NCBI GenBank assembly: GCA_016710135.1 | Contig: JADJLM010000002.1 | Coordinates: forward strand, 558,001-622,000 | DNA from: Nitrosomonas sp. | GTDB lineage: Bacteria > Pseudomonadota > Gammaproteobacteria > Burkholderiales > Nitrosomonadaceae | DNA length: 64,000 nucleotides | Reading direction: 5' to 3' | In this document: piece by piece, positions 36,598-45,586 of the stretch | Layout: every line of letters starts with the position of its first letter | How positions within the stretch are numbered: position 1 is the first letter of the stretch | Position numbers and translations under genes: made by a program | Notes under the pieces: model-generated | Databases searched by the model: none | What the model was told of the DNA's origin: nothing | Seen by the model: the letters and a program-made list of their open reading frames with translations, nothing else

Positions 36598-37974
36598 TTA
36601 AAAGGGTAAACTGATGCCTGGTTTGAATTGCTTTAATACTCGACCAAAATCAAGTTTGATTCGTTGTAACGCATCAGAATTATCTGCCTCAAAACGTAAT
36701 ACTAAGACAGGTGTGGTGTTGGAAGAACGGATCAAACCGAACCCGTCACGATACTCAACACGCAACCCATCAGTTGTGATGACACGTTCAGGATTATCAA
36801 AATGAGCCTCTCGTTGAAGCAAATCGACTAAAGCATAGTTTTCACCTTCTTTGAGCTTGATTTGTAGTTCAGGCGTATTGATCGCATCGGGTAATGCATG
36901 TAGAACTGCATTCATATCCGATTGTTTACTCAAAAATTCTAATAAACGTGCGCCCGTATATAAAGCGTCATCAAATCCATACCAGCGCTCTTTGAAAAAG
37001 ATATGTCCGCTCATTTCACCTGCTAACAAGGCGCCTGTCTCTTTTAGCTTACCTTTAATAAAGGAGTGCCCAGTTTTCCACATAATGGGAATGCCACCAT
37101 GTTGTTCGATCCACAGAGCCAAGTTGCGAGTACATTTAACATCAAAAATAATTTTCGCACCCGGGTTCCGGGTTAGTACATCCGCTGCAAATAACATAAG
37201 TTGACGATCAGGGAAAATAATACTGCCATCTTTCGTAACGAGGCCTAATCGATCGCCATCGCCATCAAATGCAAACCCAATTTCTGCATCAGTGGATGCG
37301 AGGGTTTCAATCACATTTTGTAAATTTTCAGGAACGGATGGGTCAGGATGATGATTCGGAAAATTGCCATCCACTTCACAAAATAATTCGATGACTTCAC
37401 AACCCATTTGCCGATAGAGCGCAGGCGCAATTGCACCGGTCACACCATTACCACAGTCAACGACGATCTTCATGGGACGCGATAATTTCACATCACCGAT
37501 AATTCTTTGGAGATATTCTGATGTGATTTCATGGGTTTTATAGCTACCCTCACCCTGGGTTAGATCATTTTCCTCTAAGCGTTTGCGTAACGATTGAATG
37601 GTTTCTGCTGCTAAAGTTTCACCGCCTAATACCATTTTGAGCCCGTTATATTCGGGCGGGTTATGGCTACCCGTGATCATCACGCCCGTATAGTCACATA
37701 ACTCATGTGCTGCATAATAGAGTACTGGGGTTGGAACCATCCCTACATCGATAACATGTAGTCCGCTTTTTTGTAACCCTTTGGCTAAGGCCTGCGCAAG
37801 AGAAGGGCTGGATAATCTTCCATCACGACCGATCGCAATTGAGGAGAGTTTGCGTTTAACCGCTTCTGAACCGATGGCATGACCGATTCTCTCAACTATG
37901 TCTGTGGTCAAAGCGGTGTTGACGATGCCTCTAATATCATAAGCTTTGAATATTTCTTTCGGGATATTATTCAT
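36598..37974 (-). CDS. Phosphomannomutase/phosphoglucomutase
   Basis: Alpha-D-phosphohexomutase of the AlgC/ManB type that interconverts hexose 1- and 6-phosphates for polysaccharide and LPS precursors. The phosphoserine is S103 in TGSHNPPEYNG, the metal loop is DGDGDRLG (about residues 238-245), the sugar loop is GEMSGH, and the C-terminal phosphate loop is RSSNTTPVLVLRFEAD. Length 458 matches. It would supply precursors to the polysaccharide genes at 15-18 kb. Confidence 0.95.
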   Translation of the reverse strand: MNNIPKEIFKAYDIRGIVNTALTTDIVERIGHAIGSEAVKRKLSSIAIGRDGRLSSPSLAQALAKGLQKSGLHVIDVGMVPTPVLYYAAHELCDYTGVMITGSHNPPEYNGLKMVLGGETLAAETIQSLRKRLEENDLTQGEGSYKTHEITSEYLQRIIGDVKLSRPMKIVVDCGNGVTGAIAPALYRQMGCEVIELFCEVDGNFPNHHPDPSVPENLQNVIETLASTDAEIGFAFDGDGDRLGLVTKDGSIIFPDRQLMLFAADVLTRNPGAKIIFDVKCTRNLALWIEQHGGIPIMWKTGHSFIKGKLKETGALLAGEMSGHIFFKERWYGFDDALYTGARLLEFLSKQSDMNAVLHALPDAINTPELQIKLKEGENYALVDLLQREAHFDNPERVITTDGLRVEYRDGFGLIRSSNTTPVLVLRFEADNSDALQRIKLDFGRVLKQFKPGISLPF

Positions 37975-38083
37975 ACGGAGCTCTTATATTTAATAAACTT
38001 GTTAGGCGTGTAGCAGAAAAAGTGGTTCTATTATCATCTTTCAGGATTTTTTAAATTGTTTTTTTCTTGCCAATACTTATGTT

Positions 38084-38269
38084 TTAGTGATGATTTGCTT
38101 TGATTTCCCCTTTTAATATATAGTGAGTTCCGCAGTAAGGACATAAAGCCTCACGAGTCGCTTCAATCGGTAAATAAACACGAGGATGCCCGTTCCATGA
38201 CGACATCGACGGCATTGGGCAGTGGAGTGGTAAGTCTTCTACAGTTACTTCAATTTGTCGATTGTTCAT
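38084..38269 (-). CDS. Small zinc-finger protein (zf-CHCC)
   Basis: 61-residue protein with the CHCC pattern of the NDUFS6-like zinc-finger family: C17, H28, C43 and C46, in the context LHCPMPS, NGHPRVY and CPYCGTHY. It is commonly encoded next to ilvE in betaproteobacteria. Its stop is 184 bp away from the mutase start and its start lies 24 bp after ilvE, so it is probably co-transcribed with ilvE. Function unknown. Confidence 0.88.
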   Translation of the reverse strand: MNNRQIEVTVEDLPLHCPMPSMSSWNGHPRVYLPIEATREALCPYCGTHYILKGEIKANHH

Positions 38270-38293
38270 AGTAATACGATTCCATTAATAAAA

Positions 38294-39214
38294 TCAGACA
38301 TAGTATAGCCAATCAAAATGTTTTTTTGATTGGCCACTGACGCATTCAAAGAATAAGGTTTGCAAACGCTCGGTTATGGGGCCTCTCGAGCCATTTCCGA
38401 TCACTCGATTATCTAATTCCCTAATGGGTGTTACTTCTGCGGCCGTCCCCGTAAAAAAGGCTTCATCAGCGCAGTAAACTTCATCCCGTGTAATTCGTTT
38501 CTCGATAATAGGTACACCAATCTCGCTCGCTAATTCAATAACAGATGCACGAGTAATGCCTTCAAGACAAGCCGTCAGATCAGGGGTATAAAGTTTATTA
38601 TTTTTGATAACAAAAATATTCTCACCCGATCCCTCAGCCACATAGCCGTCGACATCCAGTAAAAGCGCTTCTTGATAACCATCGAGTGCTACCTCCTGGT
38701 GAGCAAGAATCGAATTGGTATAGGTGGAAACTGATTTGGCTCTACACATGTTAATGTTGACATGATGGCGGGTAAACGACGAAGTTTTGACGCGTATTCC
38801 TTTTAAAAGACTATCGGGTCCAAGGTAAGTGCCCCATGACCAAGCCGCAATTGCGACATGCACTGATAAATTCTTTGCAGAGAGCCCCATTGCTTCTGGG
38901 CCGTAGAAAATAATGGGTCGAATATAACCGGATTTAAGATTATTTTCTCGTACAACATCTTTTTGCGCTTGCATGAGTGTTGCTGGATCAAATGGAATGG
39001 GCATCTTGAAGATATGTGCCGAATTAAATAAGCGCTCCGTATGCTCCGGTAAGCGAAAAATAGCAGGGCCTTGATCGGTTTCGTAAGCACGCAACCCTTC
39101 AAAAACACCCATGCCATAGTGCAACGTATGGGTTAGCACATGGGTTGTAGCATTTCGCCAAGGAACCAACTTTCCGTCATACCAAATTACACCATCGCGA
39201 TCAGCCATTGACAT
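38294..39214 (-). CDS. ilvE: Branched-chain amino acid aminotransferase
   Basis: Class IV PLP aminotransferase that completes valine, leucine and isoleucine synthesis. Features are THTLHYGMGVFEGLRAY, GYIRPIIFYG, the PLP lysine in MCRAKSVSTYTNS, and DGYVAEGSGENIFVIKN. Length 306 is normal for bacterial IlvE. ATG 39214 is preceded by a weak AGGA-like site. Confidence 0.96.
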   Translation of the reverse strand: MSMADRDGVIWYDGKLVPWRNATTHVLTHTLHYGMGVFEGLRAYETDQGPAIFRLPEHTERLFNSAHIFKMPIPFDPATLMQAQKDVVRENNLKSGYIRPIIFYGPEAMGLSAKNLSVHVAIAAWSWGTYLGPDSLLKGIRVKTSSFTRHHVNINMCRAKSVSTYTNSILAHQEVALDGYQEALLLDVDGYVAEGSGENIFVIKNNKLYTPDLTACLEGITRASVIELASEIGVPIIEKRITRDEVYCADEAFFTGTAAEVTPIRELDNRVIGNGSRGPITERLQTLFFECVSGQSKKHFDWLYYV

Positions 39215-39674
39215 TACAAAATCCTCGATAAAAATTCTAAAAATACTATTCTAGCTTATTTTTTAATCAACCAATGAAAGCTTGAAGTACCTAACCTGAG
39301 TAATCTCCCTGTTTAGTTCCACTGTATGCCGGAATGGGTTAACGTTAAAGTGCGCTGACCCATTTGGTGATATTTTGCAAATATCCAACTTCTGGGGGGG
39401 CAGTTCAAACCCGGGGCGATTCATCTGGCTGATTTTCTTGATCGTGCGCTGGCTTAAAGAAATTCACGATCATGTTCGTGGTTTATTACCAGTTTATATA
39501 GTAAAAGCGGGATTTGATCGGCTGGCAGAAGTTGCCTGTTATCGGACGATTGCAGGCGCGGTCGTTTTATATCATGCTAGTACATCGATACACCAGAAAT
39601 GATCACAGCTCAAAAATGAGCAAATAGAAGCATGATATTTTTTCAATTAACGAATTTATTCATCATGATTAAAA
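39215..39674. other. Intergenic region with a possible gene relic
   Basis: 460 bp between ilvE and the TIR-like gene. It contains a plus-strand frame (39375-39602) whose last 45 residues look protein-like (KEIHDHVRGLLPVYIVKAGF...), but the first part does not, and I cannot assign a family. It may be the decayed end of a gene left by insertion of the accessory pair. The segment just before 39675 is very AT-rich and probably holds the promoter of the pair. Confidence 0.35.
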
Positions 39675-40253
39675 ATGAAAAAAATTAAAATCTTCCTCGC
39701 CTCATCTAAAGAACTCCAATCCGAGCGTGAACATTTCGAACGAGAAATCTATCGTAAATGCAAGGCTTGGTTTGACCGGGGAATTTTTTTGCATCTCGAT
39801 ATCTGGGAAGATTTGTCCGCCCGCATGTCGCTGACAGATTCGCAGAGCGAGTACAATCAGTATGTCAAAGCTGCTGACCTGTTCGTGCTGCTAGTACACA
39901 GCAAAGTATGCATGTATACCGCCGAAGAGTTTGATACCGCTTTCGGACAATTTCAGTCGACGAAGAAACCATTCATTTTCACTTATTTCAAAACGCCCAA
40001 CGGAGCGGTTACTGATGCAAGTCTTGCTGAGTTCCACCATAAACTCAGAGACTTGCATCATTTCTACAGCCCTTTCAACGATGAAAATGACCTTTGGGTG
40101 CAGTTCAACAAGGAACTGGACAGGCTGGAAACGGATGGATTTACGGAATTCAAGCACGAGGATATGAACCAAACTGGCCGTAGCATTACGCAAGGCGACA
40201 AAAGTATTTATATTGAAAAAGCCGGCGATGGCACGACGATTAACATTCAATAA
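39675..40253 (+). CDS. TIR-like putative effector with C-terminal signalling motif
   Basis: 192-residue protein starting KIKIFLASSKELQSEREHF, a beta-strand plus helix signature shared by TIR-like and DUF4062-type proteins. DIWED (43-47), AADLFVLLVHS (66-76) and YTAEEFDTAF (81-90) fit later strands and the TIR helix where the catalytic glutamate of NAD-cleaving TIRs lies (E84 or E85). The domain ends near residue 155. The tail carries RSITQGDKSIYIE (169-181), nearly repeated at the start of the next protein, then GDGTTINIQ at the very end. I infer an effector, possibly an NADase, triggered by the adjacent STAND protein. Base composition is richer in GC than the flanks. No Shine-Dalgarno is obvious. 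Confidence 0.7.
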   Translation: MKKIKIFLASSKELQSEREHFEREIYRKCKAWFDRGIFLHLDIWEDLSARMSLTDSQSEYNQYVKAADLFVLLVHSKVCMYTAEEFDTAFGQFQSTKKPFIFTYFKTPNGAVTDASLAEFHHKLRDLHHFYSPFNDENDLWVQFNKELDRLETDGFTEFKHEDMNQTGRSITQGDKSIYIEKAGDGTTINIQ

Positions 40254-40264
40254 CCGCTATCATC

Positions 40265-42298
40265 ATGGATCAAAGCAATCGGAATATTCAGCAAGACCAA
40301 AAATCCGTCTATGCCGAACAAGGGGATGTGTATGTGACCTATGCGGGAGAACGCCGCATCCCTCATGCCCTCACCCCGCCGCCCTTTCTCACGGAAATCT
40401 TCCTTGGGCGCCAGGATGATCTGCAGCTTATTCATGACAAACTATTCGCTCCGAGCAGCAACTTGTTGCTCGTGAACGGCGAGGGTGGCATAGGTAAAAC
40501 TACCATCGCCTCCAAGTATTACCACACTTACCAGCATGAATACATTCATGTTGCCTGGGTACTGAGCGAAAAGAGCATTGCCAACGCTTTGCTGCTGCTC
40601 GCCGTACCGCTCAATTTGCAGTTTGATGAAAGAATGAATACTGACGAACGCATCGGGCTTTTACTGGCAGCATGGATGAATCTTGAAAAGCCCTGTCTGC
40701 TGGTCATAGACAACGCCAATGAATTGTCTGATCTGGAAGCGAATTACCAGCGGTTGCGCCGTTGTAGCAATTTCCACCTGTTGCTCACCACGCGCATTAC
40801 GCATTTTGAGCGAGCTGAAGCCTGTGCCATCAACGGCCTTCCTCAGGATGATGCCCTGACGCTCTTTGAAAAATACTATCGAGCCCTCGACGATGACGAA
40901 AAAGCACTGTTTTTCCCAATCCGGGAGGCAGTGGGCGGCAATACCCTAGTGCTCGAACTGCTGGCTAAAAACCTGGCCGGGCAGAACCGTCTCAAGCAAC
41001 GATATAGCCTGGCTGATTTGCTTGCCGAGCTGCAAAGTCAGGGTTTGCTGCAACTCAGCCATTCGCAAGCCGTGGGCACGGATTATCAAAGCAAGGGCGC
41101 AATGCGCCGAGAAACCCCGGAAGCCATTATCTCTGCCATGTACGATCTCAGCGGGTTGCCACCGCAAGAAAGTGCGTTACTCTCAGTTTTTGCCGCGCTG
41201 CCAGCAGAAAGTATCGCTTTTGCGACACTGAAAACCCTGCTGCCCGACTTGCCTGAGCCCGATACCTACCTGCTTTCGCTCGCTCAGAAAGGTTGGATTG
41301 AATACAATGAAGCAACCCTTTCCTTTAAGTGTAACCCCGTGGTGCAAGAGGTGGCGCGGCAGAAAAATCCCGGCTTGCGCGAGGACTGCGCTACGTTGGT
41401 GTACATGTTCATTGAAAAATTGACCTATGAAGGCACGCATATTACGGGTTCTTCCTATAACGAGGCGTTACTGTACGCCCGCTATGCCGAAGCAGTAATC
41501 AAAACTTTTGCGAAGCAACCGGATCATACCCTGGGTGTTTTAAGCGAGCGCACCGGCAACTATCATCGCATCACCGGCAATCTTGAATACAGTCTGTTCT
41601 TTTTTGAACAGTACAACCAATTGGAAAAAGAACTGTTTGACGCCTATCCGCATAATGTGGGGTACAAAGACGGCTTGGCGATTTCGTGCCAATATCTTGG
41701 CGACACGCACACGGCACTGGGTAATCTCAAGCTGGCGCTGACTTATTTTGAACAGTACAACCAATTGGAAAAAGAACTGTTTGACGCCTATCCGCACAAT
41801 GTGGGGTTTAAAAACAGCTTGGCGATTTCGTGCCAATATCTTGGCGACACGCACACGGCACTGGGTAATCTCAAGCTGGCGCTGACTTATTTTGAACAGT
41901 GCAACCAATTTGAAAAAGAACTGTTTGACGCCTATCCGCACAATGTGGAGTTTAAAAACAGCTTGGCGATTTCGTGCCAATATCTTGGCGACACGCACAC
42001 GGCACTGGGTAATCTCAAGCTGGCGCTGACTTATTTTGAACAGTACCACCAATTGGAAAAAGAACTGTTTGACGCCTATCCGCACAATGTGAGGTTCAAA
42101 AACGGCTTGGTGCTATCCTATCAATGGCTGGGTTGGTTCTATGAGGATAAGTTTCAGGATCTGAATCAGGCGCAAGCGTATTACCGCCAATCAAGGAACC
42201 TGTTGCTGGAATTAGTCAGCAGTTCTCCGGATCATGCGCAGTTCAAACAAAACCTGGACTGGGTGACCAGTAGATTGCCCGATGAAGCTGATGAATAA
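40265..42298 (+). CDS. STAND/NB-ARC ATPase with TPR repeats (bacterial NLR-like)
   Basis: 677-residue signalling ATPase. Residues 6-18 (RNIQQDQKSVYAE) match the tail of the preceding protein. The nucleotide-binding domain has Walker A GEGGIGKTT (72-80), Walker B CLLVIDNANE (144-153), a sensor LLLTTR and a GLP-type motif near VGGNTLVLELLAKNL. A winged-helix region (about 290-370) follows, then TPR helices (about 420-670), of which three to four copies are almost identical 48-residue units. The architecture is that of bacterial NLR-like sensors used in antiphage defence or programmed cell death. Its start is 11 bp after the effector stop. No membrane segments are seen. Confidence 0.85.
   Translation: MDQSNRNIQQDQKSVYAEQGDVYVTYAGERRIPHALTPPPFLTEIFLGRQDDLQLIHDKLFAPSSNLLLVNGEGGIGKTTIASKYYHTYQHEYIHVAWVLSEKSIANALLLLAVPLNLQFDERMNTDERIGLLLAAWMNLEKPCLLVIDNANELSDLEANYQRLRRCSNFHLLLTTRITHFERAEACAINGLPQDDALTLFEKYYRALDDDEKALFFPIREAVGGNTLVLELLAKNLAGQNRLKQRYSLADLLAELQSQGLLQLSHSQAVGTDYQSKGAMRRETPEAIISAMYDLSGLPPQESALLSVFAALPAESIAFATLKTLLPDLPEPDTYLLSLAQKGWIEYNEATLSFKCNPVVQEVARQKNPGLREDCATLVYMFIEKLTYEGTHITGSSYNEALLYARYAEAVIKTFAKQPDHTLGVLSERTGNYHRITGNLEYSLFFFEQYNQLEKELFDAYPHNVGYKDGLAISCQYLGDTHTALGNLKLALTYFEQYNQLEKELFDAYPHNVGFKNSLAISCQYLGDTHTALGNLKLALTYFEQCNQFEKELFDAYPHNVEFKNSLAISCQYLGDTHTALGNLKLALTYFEQYHQLEKELFDAYPHNVRFKNGLVLSYQWLGWFYEDKFQDLNQAQAYYRQSRNLLLELVSSSPDHAQFKQNLDWVTSRLPDEADE
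41606..42100 (+). repeat. 144-bp tandem repeats encoding TPR units
   Basis: Three full 144-bp units begin at 41606, 41750 and 41894 with a partial fourth from 42038 to about 42100. Each encodes 48 residues around FEQYNQLEKELFDAYPHN and CQYLGDTHTALGNLKLAL. The copies differ at only a handful of bases, indicating recent duplication or gene conversion. Copy number may vary among strains and may be collapsed in assemblies. Confidence 0.92.
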
Positions 42299-42753
42299 AG
42301 TGACATATTCTCTACTTGGCTAATCAGTCGTCGCATCGATGATTTGCTGTCGTTTACACCGGAAGCTATTGAAACTTTAAGGAAGGGTCTGGATAGCTTG
42401 GTGGGATCGGAGGTTTACGTAAGGATTACTGAATTTCCATCTAATTTCACAGACCTTAGTATTTAGCTCTATTTTCTTTTGCGCTCAGTAGAAATTTAAC
42501 AATTTCAATAAAAGCCAGTGAAAAAGCACAATTATTCTTGCAAGGATACTTTTCACTTCGCAGTATCCTTTTAATTCGGTGTGGTTGTGCTGCTCTTTGA
42601 TTAAGTCTTTTATTTCAACTGTGTTGTATATCTGGTTGGGTATGCATTATTTCAGTAATGAAGGCATATCTTCTCTACTCACAATCATGAACTGTTTGGA
42701 TTCAGTAGTCACTACTTTATTGTGCAGCGTGTCCTTCACGTATTGTTAATTCG
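42299..42753. other. Region after the STAND gene, no confirmed gene
   Basis: 455 bp. The frame of the STAND gene stays open after its TAA for another 55 codons (42299-42463, stop at 42464), reading SDIFSTWLISRRIDDLLSF and onward, as if an ancestral C-terminal extension had been cut off. The rest is AT-rich with no recognised feature. Confidence 0.35.
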
Positions 42754-43497
42754 ATGGAAAATCCATTAACTAAATCTTATCTTTCTACTCATAGCGTAAA
42801 TGCCTGGAAAAATACGCTACACAATTTAGTACGGGATGGCCAGCTTTTTATTATTTCTAAATTAAAGCGGAGAAGGCGCTATACACTGATATTGCATCGC
42901 TTAAAGCGTAATTTAGTGTTAGTAGGATGTTTACTTGGATTTTTGGTAGGCTTTCTATGCATAGCAATGAATCATTTAACCAAAGAAAGTGGCGATTTAT
43001 CAACAGAGTATCAGGAATCTCAATTGATTGTTATTTCCCCTCATCTTCTCATAGACTCAATCGATACATTAGAAAGATGGCTACGCAAGGAACTAAGATT
43101 GCCTTATGCTAAATCACACATGATAGTTAGACCTGCTAGCGTATTGTCCGGCAATAAAATTGCATTTACACCGTTGCCTGAATCGTGGGAGATCAAATTT
43201 TTGACACATAACAGTAGCCTCAGTGTTCGCTATTGGAAGGGTGATACCGATGTGTTAGTCATAAAGCGAGAAGCTAGTTTCTGGGTATTGTTAAAAAATA
43301 TTCATGATGACTCAACGCACAGTAGTGCTTGGGTGCTGCTTGCTGATACCGCTTTAGGGGGATTATCGTCTTATGTGCTAGTAAGTACGTTGATCTGGAG
43401 TCGTTTGCTTTATCTCAGATTACTTGCTGTTGGTTTTATTGGTAGTACCATGGCAATTTCATTAGGTCTCATTTTAAATTCTTTATCTCTTTATTAG
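42754..43497 (+). CDS. Membrane protein of unknown function (PepSY-TM-like layout)
   Basis: 247 residues with a basic N-terminal cytoplasmic part (KLKRRRRYTLI), one helix at about 53-72, a periplasmic domain (75-190) and two C-terminal helices (about 198-244). The sequence ALGGLSSYVLVSTLIWSRLLYLR before the last helix recalls PepSY-associated membrane proteins that end in a similar turn, but the similarity is weak and the family is not secure. ATG 42754 lacks a strong ribosome-binding site. Confidence 0.6.
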   Translation: MENPLTKSYLSTHSVNAWKNTLHNLVRDGQLFIISKLKRRRRYTLILHRLKRNLVLVGCLLGFLVGFLCIAMNHLTKESGDLSTEYQESQLIVISPHLLIDSIDTLERWLRKELRLPYAKSHMIVRPASVLSGNKIAFTPLPESWEIKFLTHNSSLSVRYWKGDTDVLVIKREASFWVLLKNIHDDSTHSSAWVLLADTALGGLSSYVLVSTLIWSRLLYLRLLAVGFIGSTMAISLGLILNSLSLY

Positions 43498-43645
43498 GTT
43501 AGTGAAGAATCTCATTCTTTACAGACAATTGTCCTAGGTTTTGTCGCGATTGCTAGGGCGGTAGGTGTACAATAACCGATTTAAGCTATTTGTTGGCACT
43601 ACGATTCGATAGTCTTTTTTAAAAAATTCATGACTTGATATTTTT

Positions 43646-44134
43646 ATGGATAATCGATTCTTGTGGGGAGTGATGGCCGTTTTAGGAATTTGGGTGAGTA
43701 TCTTTGTCGTCGCGTATCTTTATTTCGCATCGGTACAAGCACCCAAAGTAGCGACGGTCAATGGAGATTCCTCAGAGAAAGAAATCATTATTCTGCGGTC
43801 CCAAGATGGTCACTATTATGTTCGAGGTAAAATCAATGGGCATCCTGTCGATTTTATGGTTGACACGGGTGCCAGTATTGTATCGATCAGCTACGATTTA
43901 GCGCGTTCCGTCAATTTGCCGCGAGGAGTTCCTGCAAATCTTTCCACTGCGGGTGGTAACATGGTTGGAGAGATTGTTTCGGCAATTGATATCGAGGTTG
44001 GTAATATTAGACTTCATGGATTAACTGTTAGTGTGGGTATTCAGGGGAATATCGCGTTACTTGGGCAGAATTTTCTTAGAAAAATCGATGTGATCCAATC
44101 TGATGATAAGATGCTATTACGAATTAGAAATTAG
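43646..44134 (+). CDS. Membrane-anchored retropepsin-like aspartic protease
   Basis: 162 residues: an N-terminal membrane helix (about 7-27) and a periplasmic retroviral-type aspartic protease domain with the active-site triad D73-T74-G75 in FMVDTGASIVSISYDLA, followed by GNIALLGQNFLRKID, the second conserved motif. This clan AA family (TIGR02281-like) is common in proteobacteria and is expected to work as a dimer. Substrate unknown. Confidence 0.88.
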   Translation: MDNRFLWGVMAVLGIWVSIFVVAYLYFASVQAPKVATVNGDSSEKEIIILRSQDGHYYVRGKINGHPVDFMVDTGASIVSISYDLARSVNLPRGVPANLSTAGGNMVGEIVSAIDIEVGNIRLHGLTVSVGIQGNIALLGQNFLRKIDVIQSDDKMLLRIRN

Positions 44135-44213
44135 AAAAAAAGATTTAAATTTGAACAATAATTTGAATGATTGATGTTACTAACCTATCACTAGTGAGAT
44201 GATCGGAGACTGT

Positions 44214-45463
44214 ATGTTTCAGCATATAAAAATACCTGTAGAAGGTAAAAAATTCTTGTTAATTCTGACCAAACATTGAATGTGCCAGATAATCCTATCA
44301 TTCCTTATATAGAAGGCGATGGAACAGGTATCGATATTACGCCTGTCATGTTAAAAGTAGTCGATGCTGCTGTTGCAAGTGCCTATAGGGGCAAAAGAAA
44401 AATTGCCTGGATGGAAATTTATGCGGGAGAGAAATCAACTAAAGTCTATGGAGAAAATGTTTGGTTGCCTGATGAAACATTGCAAGCAGCCAAAGAATAT
44501 GTGGTTTCAATTAAGGGGCCATTAACTACCCCGGTTAGCGGTGGTATTCGCTCTATTAATGTTGCATTGAGGCAATTACTTGATTTATATGTATGCTTAC
44601 GACCAGTACGATATTTTCAAGGAGTGCCTAGTCCTGTTAAGCATCCTGAGAAAGTTGATATGGTAATTTTTAGGGAGAATTCTGAGGATATCTATGCAGG
44701 AATTGAATGGGAAGCTGAATCATCAGCTGCAAAAAAAATAATCCATTTTCTCATTGACGAAATGCAGGTAAAAAGTATTCGTTTTCCCGAGACCTCGGGT
44801 ATTGGCATTAAACCTGTGTCGAGAGAAGGTACGGAAAGATTAGTTCATAAAGCGATTCAATATGCAATTGATAACGAAAGGTCTTCAGTAACGCTCGTGC
44901 ATAAAGGCAATATTATGAAATTTACCGAGGGGGCATTCAAAAACTGGGGTTATCATGTCGCTGCCAAGGATTTTGGTGCAGAGCTCTATAATGGAGGACC
45001 TTGGATGAGATTGCCTCAAGATAAAGGGGGTGTCATTATCAAAGATGTGATTGCTGATGCTTTCTTGCAACAGATCTTATTGCGACCAGAAGAATATGAT
45101 GTCATTGCTACCTTGAATTTAAATGGAGATTACATTTCAGACGCGTTAGCTGCCCAGGTTGGTGGTATTGGTATTGCACCGGGTGCAAATTTAAGTGATT
45201 CGATTGCTATTTTTGAGGCAACTCACGGAACGGCGCCTAAATATGCTGGAAAAGATCAAGTTAACCCTGGATCAATCATTCTTTCTGCTGAAATGATGCT
45301 AAGGCATATTGGTTGGCACGAGGCGGCAGATGCAATACTGAAATCGATGGAGAGAACCATAACAAGCAAAATCGTCACATATGATTTTGCTCGATTAATG
45401 GATGGCGCTACTGAAGTTTCTTGTTCAAAATTTGGAAATACACTTATCGACAATATGTCGTAG
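44214..45463 (+). CDS. icd: Isocitrate dehydrogenase, one frameshift
   Basis: TCA-cycle enzyme converting isocitrate to 2-oxoglutarate. The true start is ATG 44214 after CGGAGA, giving MFQHIKIPVEGKK; an A is missing from the run at 44247-44252, so the longest open frame appears to begin only at 44276. Substrate and cofactor motifs include IPYIEGDGTGIDI, the substrate serine region TTPVSGGIRSINVALR, RENSEDIYAG, the lysine/tyrosine region HKGNIMKFTEGAFKNWGY, and GANLSDSIAIFEATHGTAPKYAGK. The latter HGTAPKYAG segment is typical of NADP-dependent enzymes. Repaired length is 416. Confidence 0.95.
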
Positions 45464-45486
45464 TGTGTCATCTTTAAAATTCACGC

Positions 45487-45536
45487 TTTACCCATTACAT
45501 AAAATAATGATTAACAGTATTTTAGTAATGGGTAAA
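45487..45536 (+). terminator. Long-loop inverted repeat after icd
   Basis: A 12-bp perfect inverted repeat (45487-45498 and 45525-45536, TTTACCCATTAC) enclosing 26 nt starts 23 bp after the icd stop. It is a plausible terminator, although the T tract is short. Confidence 0.5.
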
Positions 45537-45554
45537 TTGTTTCGTAGTTAATAC

Positions 45555-45578
45555 AAACTAATCAATGCAGATTAGTTT
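45555..45578 (-). terminator. Hairpin downstream of csp
   Basis: A 9-bp perfect stem (45555-45563 and 45570-45578) with a 6-nt loop lies 8 bp beyond the csp stop on the minus strand. It is AT-rich with a modest T-rich tail. Confidence 0.6.
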
Positions 45579-45586
45579 GATCTGTC

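Noticed and set aside
41540..42085. Minus-strand frame of 181 residues with internal repeats
   Set aside because: It is the antisense shadow of the 144-bp TPR repeats; its repetition only mirrors the sense gene and it lacks a start site or family.
41606..42100. CRISPR array
   Set aside because: The 144-bp repeats are coding, contiguous and without spacers; no other direct-repeat array was seen in the window.
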